In this document: piece by piece, positions 27,574 through 34,894 of the stretch | Layout: every line of letters starts with the position of its first letter | Position numbering within the stretch: the first letter of the stretch is position 1 | Origin: Streptomyces zhaozhouensis | GTDB lineage: Bacteria; Actinomycetota; Actinomycetes; Streptomycetales; Streptomycetaceae | Assembly: GCF_900230195.1 (NCBI RefSeq) | Contig: NZ_OCNE01000022.1 | Location: 42,107 to 106,106, forward strand | Length of the DNA: 64,000 bases | Direction of reading: 5' to 3' | Notes under the pieces: model-generated | Told to the model about the DNA's origin: nothing | Seen by the model: the letters and a program-made list of their open reading frames with translations, nothing else | The model's database searches: none | Translations under genes and position numbers: made by a program

Positions 27574-28050
27574 GCGGCGCTCAGGGGAGGACCGCCGCTC
27601 GCGTCACCGCCGCGCACGAGATCAGTGACGCTCCGTGGCGGATCAGTTGCCGGTGGGTCGAGGGGAACGGACGGTCGGCCAGGGCGACAAGTCCTTTTAC
27701 CGGGGCGTGTCAAGCGAGAAAAAACTCACCGTTTCGATGTTTCCCGACGCCCGAAAGAGCACAATGACACGTCCCCACCCCTCCGGCAGGGCCTTCGCTC
27801 TGTCAATTCTTTTCAAATAAAGCCAATTTCGGGCCAAGCATTCGCTATTATCTCCCCGCACTCAAGCGCCCATGCCAGCCTGGGGGATTGCTGTGAACGC
27901 GTACGACATCGACTTACCACACCCCGCGCCTCGTCGCTCTGCGCTACATACGGGAGTCGGGGAGCGGCACCTTCCCGGAGCGTGCTCCACGGCGTGGCGC
28001 TTTCCGCTCGGCGCGGGGAAGAACGGGACGGGAACGGCCGGGGAGGGGAC
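27574..28050. other. gene-free, relatively AT-rich intergenic stretch
   Basis: About 480 bp lies between divergent genes. The middle part (about 27700-27870) is visibly richer in A and T than the rest of the window (runs such as GAAAAAACT and TTTTCAAATAAAG). The short open frames here lack the third-position GC pattern and are not called. It probably holds promoters for the MFS gene and the NarL-type regulator; no convincing paired -35/-10 elements were found. Confidence 0.6.
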
Positions 28051-28725
28051 ATGTACCGGGTGACCATTCTCGTCGCGGGGGAAACCGCGCTGCTGCGCGA
28101 GGCGTTGACCGAACTACTGCAGGCCCAGCCCGATATGCGCGTCCTCGGGCAGGTGGCCGGCGAACGCGAACTCCTGCTTCGGGCGGCGGATCTCAACCCG
28201 CACGTGATCCTTCTCGAGCCCTGGAAGGCGATGGGGCGCACACTCCACTCGCTGCGCCGCACGGCGCCCGAGTCCGCCGTCCTGACGCTCCCCTACCCGA
28301 GCGCGGGCGCCGATCCGCGCGCCCTTCGGGCAACCGGCCCCCTGGTTCACCTGCCCCGGAGCGCCGGCTGGAACGCCCTGCTCACCGAGGTGCGCCGGCT
28401 CGCCCCGGCGGCGGTGCGGGACGCCGTCACGCGCCCCGTTCCAGCGCTTTCGCAGCGGGAGACGGAAGTGCTGCGCGGGGTGGCGACCGCGATGACCAAC
28501 CAGCAGATCGGCCGGGCTCTGGGCATCACGACCGGCACGGTCAAGCGTCATCTGCACGCCGCCTTCCGGAAGTTGAATGCCGTATCGCGTCTGGACGCGG
28601 TGGCCCAGGCCTTGGCGGCGGGGATGCTCACCATGCCCCTGGCCGGTTTTCCCTCTTCCGAGATGACAGTGACAGAAGAAGCCGGGCAGGACGCCCAGTG
28701 GAGATCCCGCATCCCCTTGTGCTGA
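28051..28725 (+). CDS. NarL/LuxR-type regulator with degenerate receiver
   Basis: A 224-residue protein starting at ATG 28051 behind GGGGAGGGG. The C-terminal LuxR HTH is intact (LSQRETEVLRGVATAMTNQQIGRALGI with TVKRHLHAAFRKL). The N-terminal receiver is recognisable by length and hydrophobic pattern but lacks the phosphorylation pocket. The acidic pair after strand 1 reads AGE, the acceptor Asp is replaced by Glu56 (ILLEPW), and the usual Lys near residue 105 is missing. No sensor kinase is nearby. It is therefore probably an orphan regulator controlled by something other than phosphorylation, such as a ligand, as known for some antibiotic-cluster regulators. Confidence 0.88.
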   Translation: MYRVTILVAGETALLREALTELLQAQPDMRVLGQVAGERELLLRAADLNPHVILLEPWKAMGRTLHSLRRTAPESAVLTLPYPSAGADPRALRATGPLVHLPRSAGWNALLTEVRRLAPAAVRDAVTRPVPALSQRETEVLRGVATAMTNQQIGRALGITTGTVKRHLHAAFRKLNAVSRLDAVAQALAAGMLTMPLAGFPSSEMTVTEEAGQDAQWRSRIPLC

Positions 28726-28734
28726 ATGCGGGAT
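28704..28734 (+). terminator. hairpin at the end of the NarL-type gene
   Basis: ATCCCGCAT (28704-28712) pairs perfectly with 28726-28734, with a 13-nt loop that contains the stop codon. Confidence 0.65.
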
Positions 28735-28810
28735 TCCGCTTTCCGGCACTTCCGGAGCCGTTTCCTCCGCGCGGGGAATTCGGTTTACCGGGCGGCCGTG
28801 ACGGCCTCGT

Positions 28811-29518
28811 TCACCAGGGAACGGGGCCGGAGTTCCCGTGAAAGCCGCCCGTCGGACCCTCGCCACCCCGCAGCGCCACGCGCACGACGATGTCCGCGCC
28901 CTCCTCGACGGTCTGCACACCCCGGTGACCGTTCAGATCCGTGGCGGTCCAGCCGGGGTCGACGACGTTGCACACGATGTCGGGAAACGCCTTCGCGTAC
29001 TGCGCGGTCAGCATGTTGAGCGCGGCCTTGGAGGAGTTGTAGCCGAGGCTGGGGTAGTAGGCGGGCAGCATCGACGTGTAGTGCTCGGGGGCCTCGGCGA
29101 TGGCCAGCGACCCCAGGCCGCTGCTCACGTTCACCATGGCGGGGGCCGCGCTCTTCCGCAGCAGCGGGAGAAAGGCCTGGGTGACCCGGAACGGACCGAA
29201 GAGATTGGTCTCGTACACCTGCTTGAGGTCCTCCACCGTCAGGTCGGCGGGCTCCTTCAACGCGCCGGTGATCCCGGCGTTGTTGACCAGGACGTCCAGG
29301 TGCCCGACGCACTCCTCCAGCGTCCGCGCCGCCGCGGCGACCGACGCGTCGTCGGTCACGTCGAGCGGGAGGAAGGACGCCCCGACGCGCTCGGCCGCCG
29401 CGGCGCCCCGCGCGGGGTCGCGGGCCCCCAGATGGACGGAGTGCCCCGCCGCGACGAGCCGTCGGGCGGTCTCCAGGCCGATCCCCTTGTTCGCACCCGT
29501 GATCAGGGTGGTGGTCAT
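28811..29518 (-). CDS. short-chain dehydrogenase/reductase
   Basis: A 235-residue classical SDR with all motifs: TGANKGIG, NNAG, NVSSGLG and the YNSSK catalytic pair, then the PGWTATDLNG loop. The last part resembles carbonyl-reductase-like Streptomyces SDRs. It lies 37 bp downstream of the TetR gene on the same strand and is probably in one transcript with it. Together with the divergent pump this makes a typical resistance or detoxification cassette. Confidence 0.9.
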   Translation of the reverse strand: MTTTLITGANKGIGLETARRLVAAGHSVHLGARDPARGAAAAERVGASFLPLDVTDDASVAAAARTLEECVGHLDVLVNNAGITGALKEPADLTVEDLKQVYETNLFGPFRVTQAFLPLLRKSAAPAMVNVSSGLGSLAIAEAPEHYTSMLPAYYPSLGYNSSKAALNMLTAQYAKAFPDIVCNVVDPGWTATDLNGHRGVQTVEEGADIVVRVALRGGEGPTGGFHGNSGPVPW

Positions 29519-29555
29519 CGTTTCCTCTCCGCAGCGGATCGGGGTCGCGGCAGGG

Positions 29556-30215
29556 TCAGGCGGTCGCCGGGGCGGCGTAGGCGCTCAGGAAGGTGTCGGT
29601 CGCGGCGCGGGCGACGGAGTGGAGTTCGGCGTCCGGGACCTCGCGGGTGCCCAGGCCGGAGCGCAGTTCCATGGGCCCGGTGAGCAGGGCGAGGAACTGC
29701 TCCGCCGCCCGGTCGGGGTCGCTGATGTCCAGCCGGCCGCCGAGCGCGAGTCGGGCGAGTCGGTCGGCGAGGGCGTCGTGCACCCGCCGGGCCCCGTTGC
29801 GTTGAAGCTCTTCCACCAGGTCGGGGAAGTGGCCGGCCTCGGCGTGGAGAAGCCCACGCAGCGCCCGTGACTCCGCGCCGCAGTGGCCGCGCAGCAAGCG
29901 GTGCCCGGCCTCCTCCAGCGCGGCGGCCGTCCCGTCACCGGGCTCCCGCAGCCCCTCGAACGCGGTCAGCGCGTCGGCGGTGGTCCGCTCGACGGCCTCC
30001 TGCATCGCCTCGCGGAAGAGGGTCTCCTTGTCCCCGAGGTGGTTGTACACGGTGGGCTTTGCGACACCGGCCTCGGCCGCGATCTCCCGTACGCAGGACT
30101 GCCCGTACCCGTCCCGGGCGAAGATCCGGAAGGCCGCGGCCAGGATCGACCGCCGCTTGTCGATGCGCCCGCGCGACGTCCCGCTCCGCCTGCCCGTCTC
30201 CCTGGCTCCGTTCAC
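29556..30215 (-). CDS. TetR-family transcriptional repressor
   Basis: A 219-residue regulator with an N-terminal HTH (ILAAAFRIFARDGYGQ, then VREIAAEAGVAKPTVYNHLG and KETLFREAM) and an alpha-helical ligand-binding C-terminal domain. It is divergent from an MFS pump. The 145-bp gap holds two palindromes sharing TGAACC-N4-GGTTCA, the expected operators for an autoregulated TetR that represses its neighbour. A third copy of the palindrome occurs at 34879-34894. The inducing ligand is unknown; a polyketide made by the neighbouring cluster is a reasonable guess. Confidence 0.92.
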   Translation of the reverse strand: MNGARETGRRSGTSRGRIDKRRSILAAAFRIFARDGYGQSCVREIAAEAGVAKPTVYNHLGDKETLFREAMQEAVERTTADALTAFEGLREPGDGTAAALEEAGHRLLRGHCGAESRALRGLLHAEAGHFPDLVEELQRNGARRVHDALADRLARLALGGRLDISDPDRAAEQFLALLTGPMELRSGLGTREVPDAELHSVARAATDTFLSAYAAPATA

Positions 30216-30245
30216 CCGGCCATCGTACCGCTCCGAACCCCGAGC

Positions 30246-30261
30246 TGAACCGTGCGGTTCA
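30246..30261. promoter_or_regulatory. TetR operator site 1
   Basis: Perfect palindrome TGAACCGTGCGGTTCA apart from its central bases, 31 bp upstream of the tetR start codon, well placed to block tetR transcription. Confidence 0.8.
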
Positions 30262-30279
30262 AAAGAACGCTCTGCGCAA

Positions 30280-30308
30280 TTGCGTGCGTCGCCCCCGATG
30301 GCTACATT
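30280..30308 (+). promoter_or_regulatory. putative promoter of the MFS pump
   Basis: A -35-like TTGCGT (30280-30285) and a -10-like TACATT (30303-30308) are spaced by 17 bp. Operator site 2 overlaps the end of the -10 and the expected start point. Confidence 0.55.
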
Positions 30309-30324
30309 GAACCGCGCGGTTCAA
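30307..30324. promoter_or_regulatory. TetR operator site 2
   Basis: Perfect 18-bp palindrome TTGAACCGCGCGGTTCAA, 36 bp before the pump start codon and overlapping its putative -10 region. Confidence 0.85.
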
Positions 30325-30360
30325 ACAATCTCGCCATGCGTACAACAGAGTGGGAAAGAC

Positions 30361-31821
30361 ATGCCTGAAGTCAGGGACGACCGCCTGGACCCCGCGCTGC
30401 TGCGGCTGATCGGCGTGACCCTGCTGGGCGGGATCATGGGCATCCTCGACGCCACCATGGTCACCGTCGCGGCGGACACCCTCGCCGGCGAGTTCGACAG
30501 CTCGCTCAGCGCCATCAGTTGGGCCACCACCGGCTATCTGCTCGCGCTCACCGTGACCATCCCCATCACCGGCTGGGCCGTCGGCCGCTTCGGCGTCAGG
30601 CCCCTCTGGTTCTTCGGGCTCGCGCTCTTCCTGGTCGGATCGCTCGCCTCCGCGCTCGCCTGGGACGTGGGAAGCCTGATCGCCTTCCGCCTGGTCCAGG
30701 GCGTGGGCGCCGGCGTGGTCGACCCCCTGGTGCTGGTGATCCTGGCCCGCGCGGCCGGGCCCCACCGGGCGGGCCGCGTCATGGGCATGATGGGCGTCGT
30801 CCTCTCCCTGGGCCCGGTCCTCGGCCCGGTCCTGGGCGGCGTGGTGCTCGAATCCCTGGGCTGGCGCGCGATGTTCTACATCAACCTGCCCATCGGGATC
30901 ATCGCGCTCCTGCTCGCCGTGCGGGTGATCCCTGCCGATCCGGAGGGCGCGACGAAGTCCCGGGCCCCGCTCGACCTTCTGGGCGCGCTGCTGCTCGCCC
31001 CTGGCTTCGGCGCCCTCGTGTTCGCGCTCACCCAGGCCGGGGAGCAGGCCACCTTCGGCACCCCCCGGGTGCTCGCCCCCCTCGCCGCCGGCGTCCTGCT
31101 GCTCGTCGCCTACGTCCTCCACGCGTTGCGCGTCCGGCGCACCGAACCGCTGATCGACGTCCGCCTCTTCGCCAGCCGCAGCTTCGCCGCCAGCGTCACC
31201 GTGCAGGGGCTCGTGGGGCTGGCCACCTACGCGGGACTCTTCGCACTGCCGCTCTACTACCAGGTGATCCACGATCACGGGGCCCGCGCGGCCGGCCTGT
31301 TGGTGGCGCCGCTCGGGCTGGGCGCGGCGCTGGCCATGCCCCTCGCCGGCCGGCTGAGCGACGGGCTCGGCCCCCGGAGCCTGGTCCGGGGCGGGGCGGT
31401 GGTGGCCGCCGCGGGCGCCGTGCTGCTCACCCGGCTCGACGCCGACAGCGGCGAGATCTGGTCCGCCGTGGCCGCGTTGGTCATCGGCATGGGACTCGGC
31501 GCGGTGGGGGCTCCGACCATGGGGGCGCTGTACCGCACGCTGCCGCCGGAGAAGGTGCCGCAGGGCAGCTCCGTCCTCTACAACCTCAACCAGCTCGGCG
31601 GGGCGCTGGGCGTGGCCTGTATCGCGCTGATCATCGCCGCCGCGGGCAAGAGCGGGACCGCGGCGAACGGGATCGACGGCTTCCAGCAGGCCTACTGGTT
31701 CGTCTTCGCCGTCGCGGTGGTCATCCTGGCCGCCAGCCCGCTGCTCCCGGGACGCCCCGAGGCGCCCACGGCCCCGGAGGAACCCCCCACCGACGCGCCA
31801 CGGGAGGCCGTCACCAACTGA
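30361..31821 (+). CDS. DHA2-family MFS multidrug efflux pump
   Basis: A 486-residue membrane protein of normal length for 14-helix EmrB/QacA-type antiporters. It has the helix-1 motif GGIMGILDATMVTVA, ATTGYLLALTVTIPITGWAVGRFG, the antiporter motif C region (LSLGPVLGPVLGGVV) and NLPIGIIALLLAV. The TetR operator over its promoter implies derepression by the exported compound. ATG 30361 follows GTGGGAAAGAC. It probably exports a natural product or toxic amphiphile, possibly that of the nearby polyketide cluster. Confidence 0.93.
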   Translation: MPEVRDDRLDPALLRLIGVTLLGGIMGILDATMVTVAADTLAGEFDSSLSAISWATTGYLLALTVTIPITGWAVGRFGVRPLWFFGLALFLVGSLASALAWDVGSLIAFRLVQGVGAGVVDPLVLVILARAAGPHRAGRVMGMMGVVLSLGPVLGPVLGGVVLESLGWRAMFYINLPIGIIALLLAVRVIPADPEGATKSRAPLDLLGALLLAPGFGALVFALTQAGEQATFGTPRVLAPLAAGVLLLVAYVLHALRVRRTEPLIDVRLFASRSFAASVTVQGLVGLATYAGLFALPLYYQVIHDHGARAAGLLVAPLGLGAALAMPLAGRLSDGLGPRSLVRGGAVVAAAGAVLLTRLDADSGEIWSAVAALVIGMGLGAVGAPTMGALYRTLPPEKVPQGSSVLYNLNQLGGALGVACIALIIAAAGKSGTAANGIDGFQQAYWFVFAVAVVILAASPLLPGRPEAPTAPEEPPTDAPREAVTN

Positions 31822-31840
31822 ACGCGGCGCACCACCACTT

Positions 31841-31871
31841 CCCCGGCGCCGGGCGTCGACCGGCGCCGGGG
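31841..31871 (+). terminator. hairpin terminator after the MFS pump
   Basis: CCCCGGCGCCG (31841-31851) is perfectly complementary to 31861-31871, with a 9-nt loop, 20 bp past the stop. The remaining gap to 32166 contains no gene; it should carry the promoter of the next regulator. Confidence 0.8.
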
Positions 31872-32166
31872 AGCACCTGCCGGGGCCGCTCCACGCGGTC
31901 CCGGCCTTCGTCGGCTCGTGCGGCTCCCGAGACGGCGCCGGGAGTCGTCAGGGCCGGTCGGCCGAGGGAGTATCCGCAGATCAACCTTAGTGCTATCGAC
32001 AGGGAAGGCGCGGTCCGCGCGTGCCACGCTTCCGTGGGGCGGGCCGACAGGCGCCCGGCAGGGGAGCTGGTCTCCCCCACTCCACGCGCGCGGAGTGGCG
32101 CCGTGGCCGTCCGCCGGGTGCCGGTCGCCCCACACCCGCGCCCAGGAACCGTCGATAGGAGAGCAA

Positions 32167-32904
32167 GTGCAGGTGTCCCGAATACATCCTTTCCCCTCCT
32201 ACTCCGACATCTCACGCCCTCGTGGCGTCCTCTCGCGGCACTCGTGGAACTTCCTCGTGGTGGACGGCGACGAGCGGGCGGCGCGGGAGCTGACCCAGCG
32301 GCTCCGGAGACACCGTCACGAGGCGCGCTCCGTCGGCACGGGAGCCGAGGCGCTGCGGAGGTGCACCGATGCGGAGGTGGTGCTCCTCGCTCTGGACCTG
32401 CCGGACGTGGACGGTCTCGAAGTCTGCCGGTCCATCGCCGAGACGTCCCGCACGCCGCTTCTGGCGCTCGCGGAGCACGGCAGCGAACTCGACTGCGTCC
32501 TGGGGCTCCAGGCCGGTGCGGACGACTTCCTGGTGAAGCCCTACGGGTTCCGCGAGCTGCTGGCGCGGGTGGAGGCGGTGATGCGGCGGGCCCACCCCGC
32601 CGAGCGGCCGAGGTCCAGCACCCGGCTGGGGCCGCTCACCATCGACCACACGACGCGCGTCGTCCGGCTGCACGGTCAGCCCGTGGCGCTCACCCGCAAG
32701 GAGTTTGACCTGCTCCACCTGTTGGCCTCCCCGCCGGGAAAGGTCGTTCATCGGCGCCACATCCTCCATCATGTCTGGCAGGACATCGACCTCAGCCGCA
32801 GCCGCACCATCGACACTCACGTCAACAGCCTCCGTAGAAAGCTCGGTTCGGCCGGGTGGATCATCGCGGTCCGGGGTGTGGGCTTCCGCCTCGTGGAGGC
32901 GTAG
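32167..32904 (+). CDS. OmpR-type response regulator lacking the acceptor Asp
   Basis: A 245-residue protein starting at GTG 32167 behind AGGAGA. The receiver domain (about residues 28-140) keeps the acidic pocket (VVDGDE) and the conserved Lys124 (FLVKPYG). At the phosphorylation site it reads LLALDLPDVDG, so Ala75 stands where the acceptor Asp should be. The C-terminal winged helix is complete (LTRKEFDLLHLLASPPGKVVH, then TIDTHVNSLRRKLG and GVGFRL). No kinase gene is adjacent. Atypical receivers that bind the pathway product, as described for JadR1 in jadomycin biosynthesis, are the best precedent. It is a probable cluster-situated activator. Confidence 0.9.
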   Translation: MQVSRIHPFPSYSDISRPRGVLSRHSWNFLVVDGDERAARELTQRLRRHRHEARSVGTGAEALRRCTDAEVVLLALDLPDVDGLEVCRSIAETSRTPLLALAEHGSELDCVLGLQAGADDFLVKPYGFRELLARVEAVMRRAHPAERPRSSTRLGPLTIDHTTRVVRLHGQPVALTRKEFDLLHLLASPPGKVVHRRHILHHVWQDIDLSRSRTIDTHVNSLRRKLGSAGWIIAVRGVGFRLVEA

Positions 32905-32977
32905 CGGAATCGCGGCGGCACGGCCGACGGCCGCTCGGGGGCGGGCCTGCCGTGCCCGGGCGGCGCTGTGCGGGCGC

Positions 32978-33880
32978 TCATGCCACGGCGGCATCCGCGC
33001 GGGCCAGGCACTCCTCAAGGAAGGCGAGGACCCGCAGGTGGTAGCCGCGTGCGGCGAGGCCGAGGCTGATGTTGTGCCCGGCGGCCGCCACGCGTTCCGT
33101 GCGTACGAGCGGTGCGGCCAGTCGTTCGGCCATGGCCCGCACCGTCCGTGCGTCGGACCGCCACCAGCGTTCGTGCTCGGCGAAGGTCAGCCGCGTCGGG
33201 ACGCGCACCCGTTCCGCGACCCGGGGGTAGACGCGCGGCCAGTCGGGGATCTCCGCCGCCTCACGGGCGGGGATCGGCGCCACGAGATCCTCGGCGAGCT
33301 GGAAGGTGCGGGGCGGGTAGAGGGAGATCGGTCCCCAGTGCAGGTTGCGGGCACGGCGCACGGCGTCCCCCGTGAGCCGCTCCGGGGGAACGGCCCACCG
33401 GTCGCTGACCCCGGACACGTCGACCCCCAGCAGGTCCGCGCCCTCCCAGTCGGCGGCGGTGGCGAGCGCGACCTTGCCGCCCAGCGAGTGTCCCACCAGG
33501 AAGTAGCCCCCGCCCGTGGGGTGTTGTTGACCGTAGGCGGCCAGTGCCTCCCGGACGTGGTCCGCCTGCCCGGCGAGGCCGAGTCCCTCCGGCAGCCGCG
33601 CGGCTGATCCGCCGTACCCGGGGCGGTCCAGCGCGAGCGCGACGCAGCCGCAGGAGGCGGCGAGCGACAGGAGGCTGGTGGCCGCGTCGGCCCGGCCGTG
33701 GAAGTACCCGGCACGCATCCCCGCCCCGTGGAGGGCCACGAGCACGGCGCGGGGCATGCCCTCCTGGGGAACGGCCAGCAGCCCGGAAAGGGTGACGCCC
33801 CCCGCGTCCAGCTCCACGGCCCGCACCCGGGGGCGCTGGTGCGGCGCGGGGGCGCCCGGGGGCGACTGCGGCGGGGTCAT
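32978..33880 (-). CDS. alpha/beta hydrolase
   Basis: A 300-residue alpha/beta-hydrolase-fold protein. The oxyanion-side motif VALHGAGM, the nucleophile elbow GHSLGGK and a late His in AAGHNISLG supply the Ser and His of a triad; a candidate Asp/Glu lies in the FAEHERWW or upstream region. There is no signal peptide. It may be an esterase or lyase of the cluster or a detoxification enzyme. It is the last of a minus-strand run that begins with the O-methyltransferase at 39355, 59 bp after the SDR gene. Confidence 0.8.
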   Translation of the reverse strand: MTPPQSPPGAPAPHQRPRVRAVELDAGGVTLSGLLAVPQEGMPRAVLVALHGAGMRAGYFHGRADAATSLLSLAASCGCVALALDRPGYGGSAARLPEGLGLAGQADHVREALAAYGQQHPTGGGYFLVGHSLGGKVALATAADWEGADLLGVDVSGVSDRWAVPPERLTGDAVRRARNLHWGPISLYPPRTFQLAEDLVAPIPAREAAEIPDWPRVYPRVAERVRVPTRLTFAEHERWWRSDARTVRAMAERLAAPLVRTERVAAAGHNISLGLAARGYHLRVLAFLEECLARADAAVA

Positions 33881-33939
33881 GTGGCCTCCATGGCGGCGTG
33901 GTTCCGGGAGGGCGCGCCGCGCCCGGCCGGTGGTTCGGG

Positions 33940-34764
33940 TCAGCGGCCGAGCAGTTCCCTGGTGCGCTCGTCGAGCCGGCGCGCGTCGTGGACGTCGAAG
34001 CTGCGGTCCCGGACGTCCATCGGACGGCCCTCGACGAGGGCGCTCAGGGGCGCGGCGGGCGGCGCGTAGAGCGCCTCGACGATCGGCGCGATTCCCGCGG
34101 CGACCGGCTTGGCCACCCGCTTCATCATGTCGATGTGTCGCTGTGTCTCGGCGTCGTACTCGCCCGAGAAACTGGTGGAGACGGAACCGGGGTTGATCAG
34201 GACATAGCGGGTGCGCTCGGCGCCGTGGCGGTCGGCGAAGGCCGCGCCGAGCAGGTCGTTCGCCTTGCCGGACTGCATCTGGGCGGCCAGCCCGTCGTAG
34301 GCGCGGGTGAACTCCAGGTCCTCCCAGTGGATCTTCCCCACCGGCGAGCCGGGCCCCGCCACGTTCAGGATGACGGGCCGCTCGGCCTTCTCCAGCCGCT
34401 CGCGCAGGCCGTGGGAGAGCAGATACCGGCTCAGGTAGAAGAGCGCGAAGGTCGCCTCGCGCCCCTCGGCGGTCTCGCGCCGGCGCGAGAGGTAGTGGCG
34501 CGCGCAGAGCACGAGGGCGTCCACGACCGGGTACGCGTCCCGCACCACCTCGATCACCCGCTCGTTCTCACTGATCAGGCTCAGGTCCGCCCGGATGAAG
34601 GAGGCACGCCCCTCCGCGCCGATCTCCGCCGCCTCGGCCAGGAAGGACTTCCCCTTCGCCTCGTCCCGCCCGACGACGGTGACAGCGTCCCCCCGCCCCA
34701 GACAGACGAGCGCGGTGGCCCGGCCCATCCCGTCGGTCCCGCCCTGGACGACGATGCGCTTCAC
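33940..34764 (-). CDS. SDR-fold protein with altered active site
   Basis: A 274-residue Rossmann protein beginning at GTG 34764 (GAGGAGG upstream). The cofactor motif GGTDGMGRA is present. In the catalytic region, where classical SDRs have Tyr-x-x-x-Lys, it reads MQSGKAN, placing Met163 four residues before Lys167. The usual NVSS serine region reads NVAGPG. It may therefore be catalytically altered or act as an NAD(P)-binding sensor. A palindrome matching the TetR operators lies 115 bp upstream and a 14-bp direct repeat lies between that and the start, so it seems specifically regulated. Confidence 0.8.
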   Translation of the reverse strand: MKRIVVQGGTDGMGRATALVCLGRGDAVTVVGRDEAKGKSFLAEAAEIGAEGRASFIRADLSLISENERVIEVVRDAYPVVDALVLCARHYLSRRRETAEGREATFALFYLSRYLLSHGLRERLEKAERPVILNVAGPGSPVGKIHWEDLEFTRAYDGLAAQMQSGKANDLLGAAFADRHGAERTRYVLINPGSVSTSFSGEYDAETQRHIDMMKRVAKPVAAGIAPIVEALYAPPAAPLSALVEGRPMDVRDRSFDVHDARRLDERTRELLGR

Positions 34765-34808
34765 CGGCAGCCTCCTCGCTCTCGTGCCGCGACCCGACGT
34801 CGCGGACA

Positions 34809-34836
34809 CGGACCTCAACCTACGGACCTCAACCTA
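34809..34836. repeat. 14-bp tandem direct repeat before the SDR gene
   Basis: CGGACCTCAACCTA occurs twice with no gap (34809-34822 and 34823-34836), 45 bp upstream of the SDR start and downstream of the putative promoter. It may be a regulator binding site. Confidence 0.8.
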
Positions 34837-34871
34837 GGGACTCGGCGGGCGTCTTCGCAACCGGACCGCCT

Positions 34872-34894
34872 ATTTTATTGAACCAGGTGGTTCA
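34872..34894 (-). promoter_or_regulatory. third TetR-type operator with promoter-like -10
   Basis: TGAACCAGGTGGTTCA (34879-34894) has the same 6-bp arms as the two operators beside tetR. Reading toward the SDR gene, it is followed at once by TAAAAT (34877-34872), a good -10 candidate, so a repressor there would cover the promoter. The palindrome also includes the SARP gene's TGA stop. Confidence 0.65.

Noticed and set aside
27635..27820. 61-residue plus-strand ORF in the AT-richer gap
   Set aside because: Codon use does not show the local third-position GC bias and there is no ribosome site or recognisable sequence.
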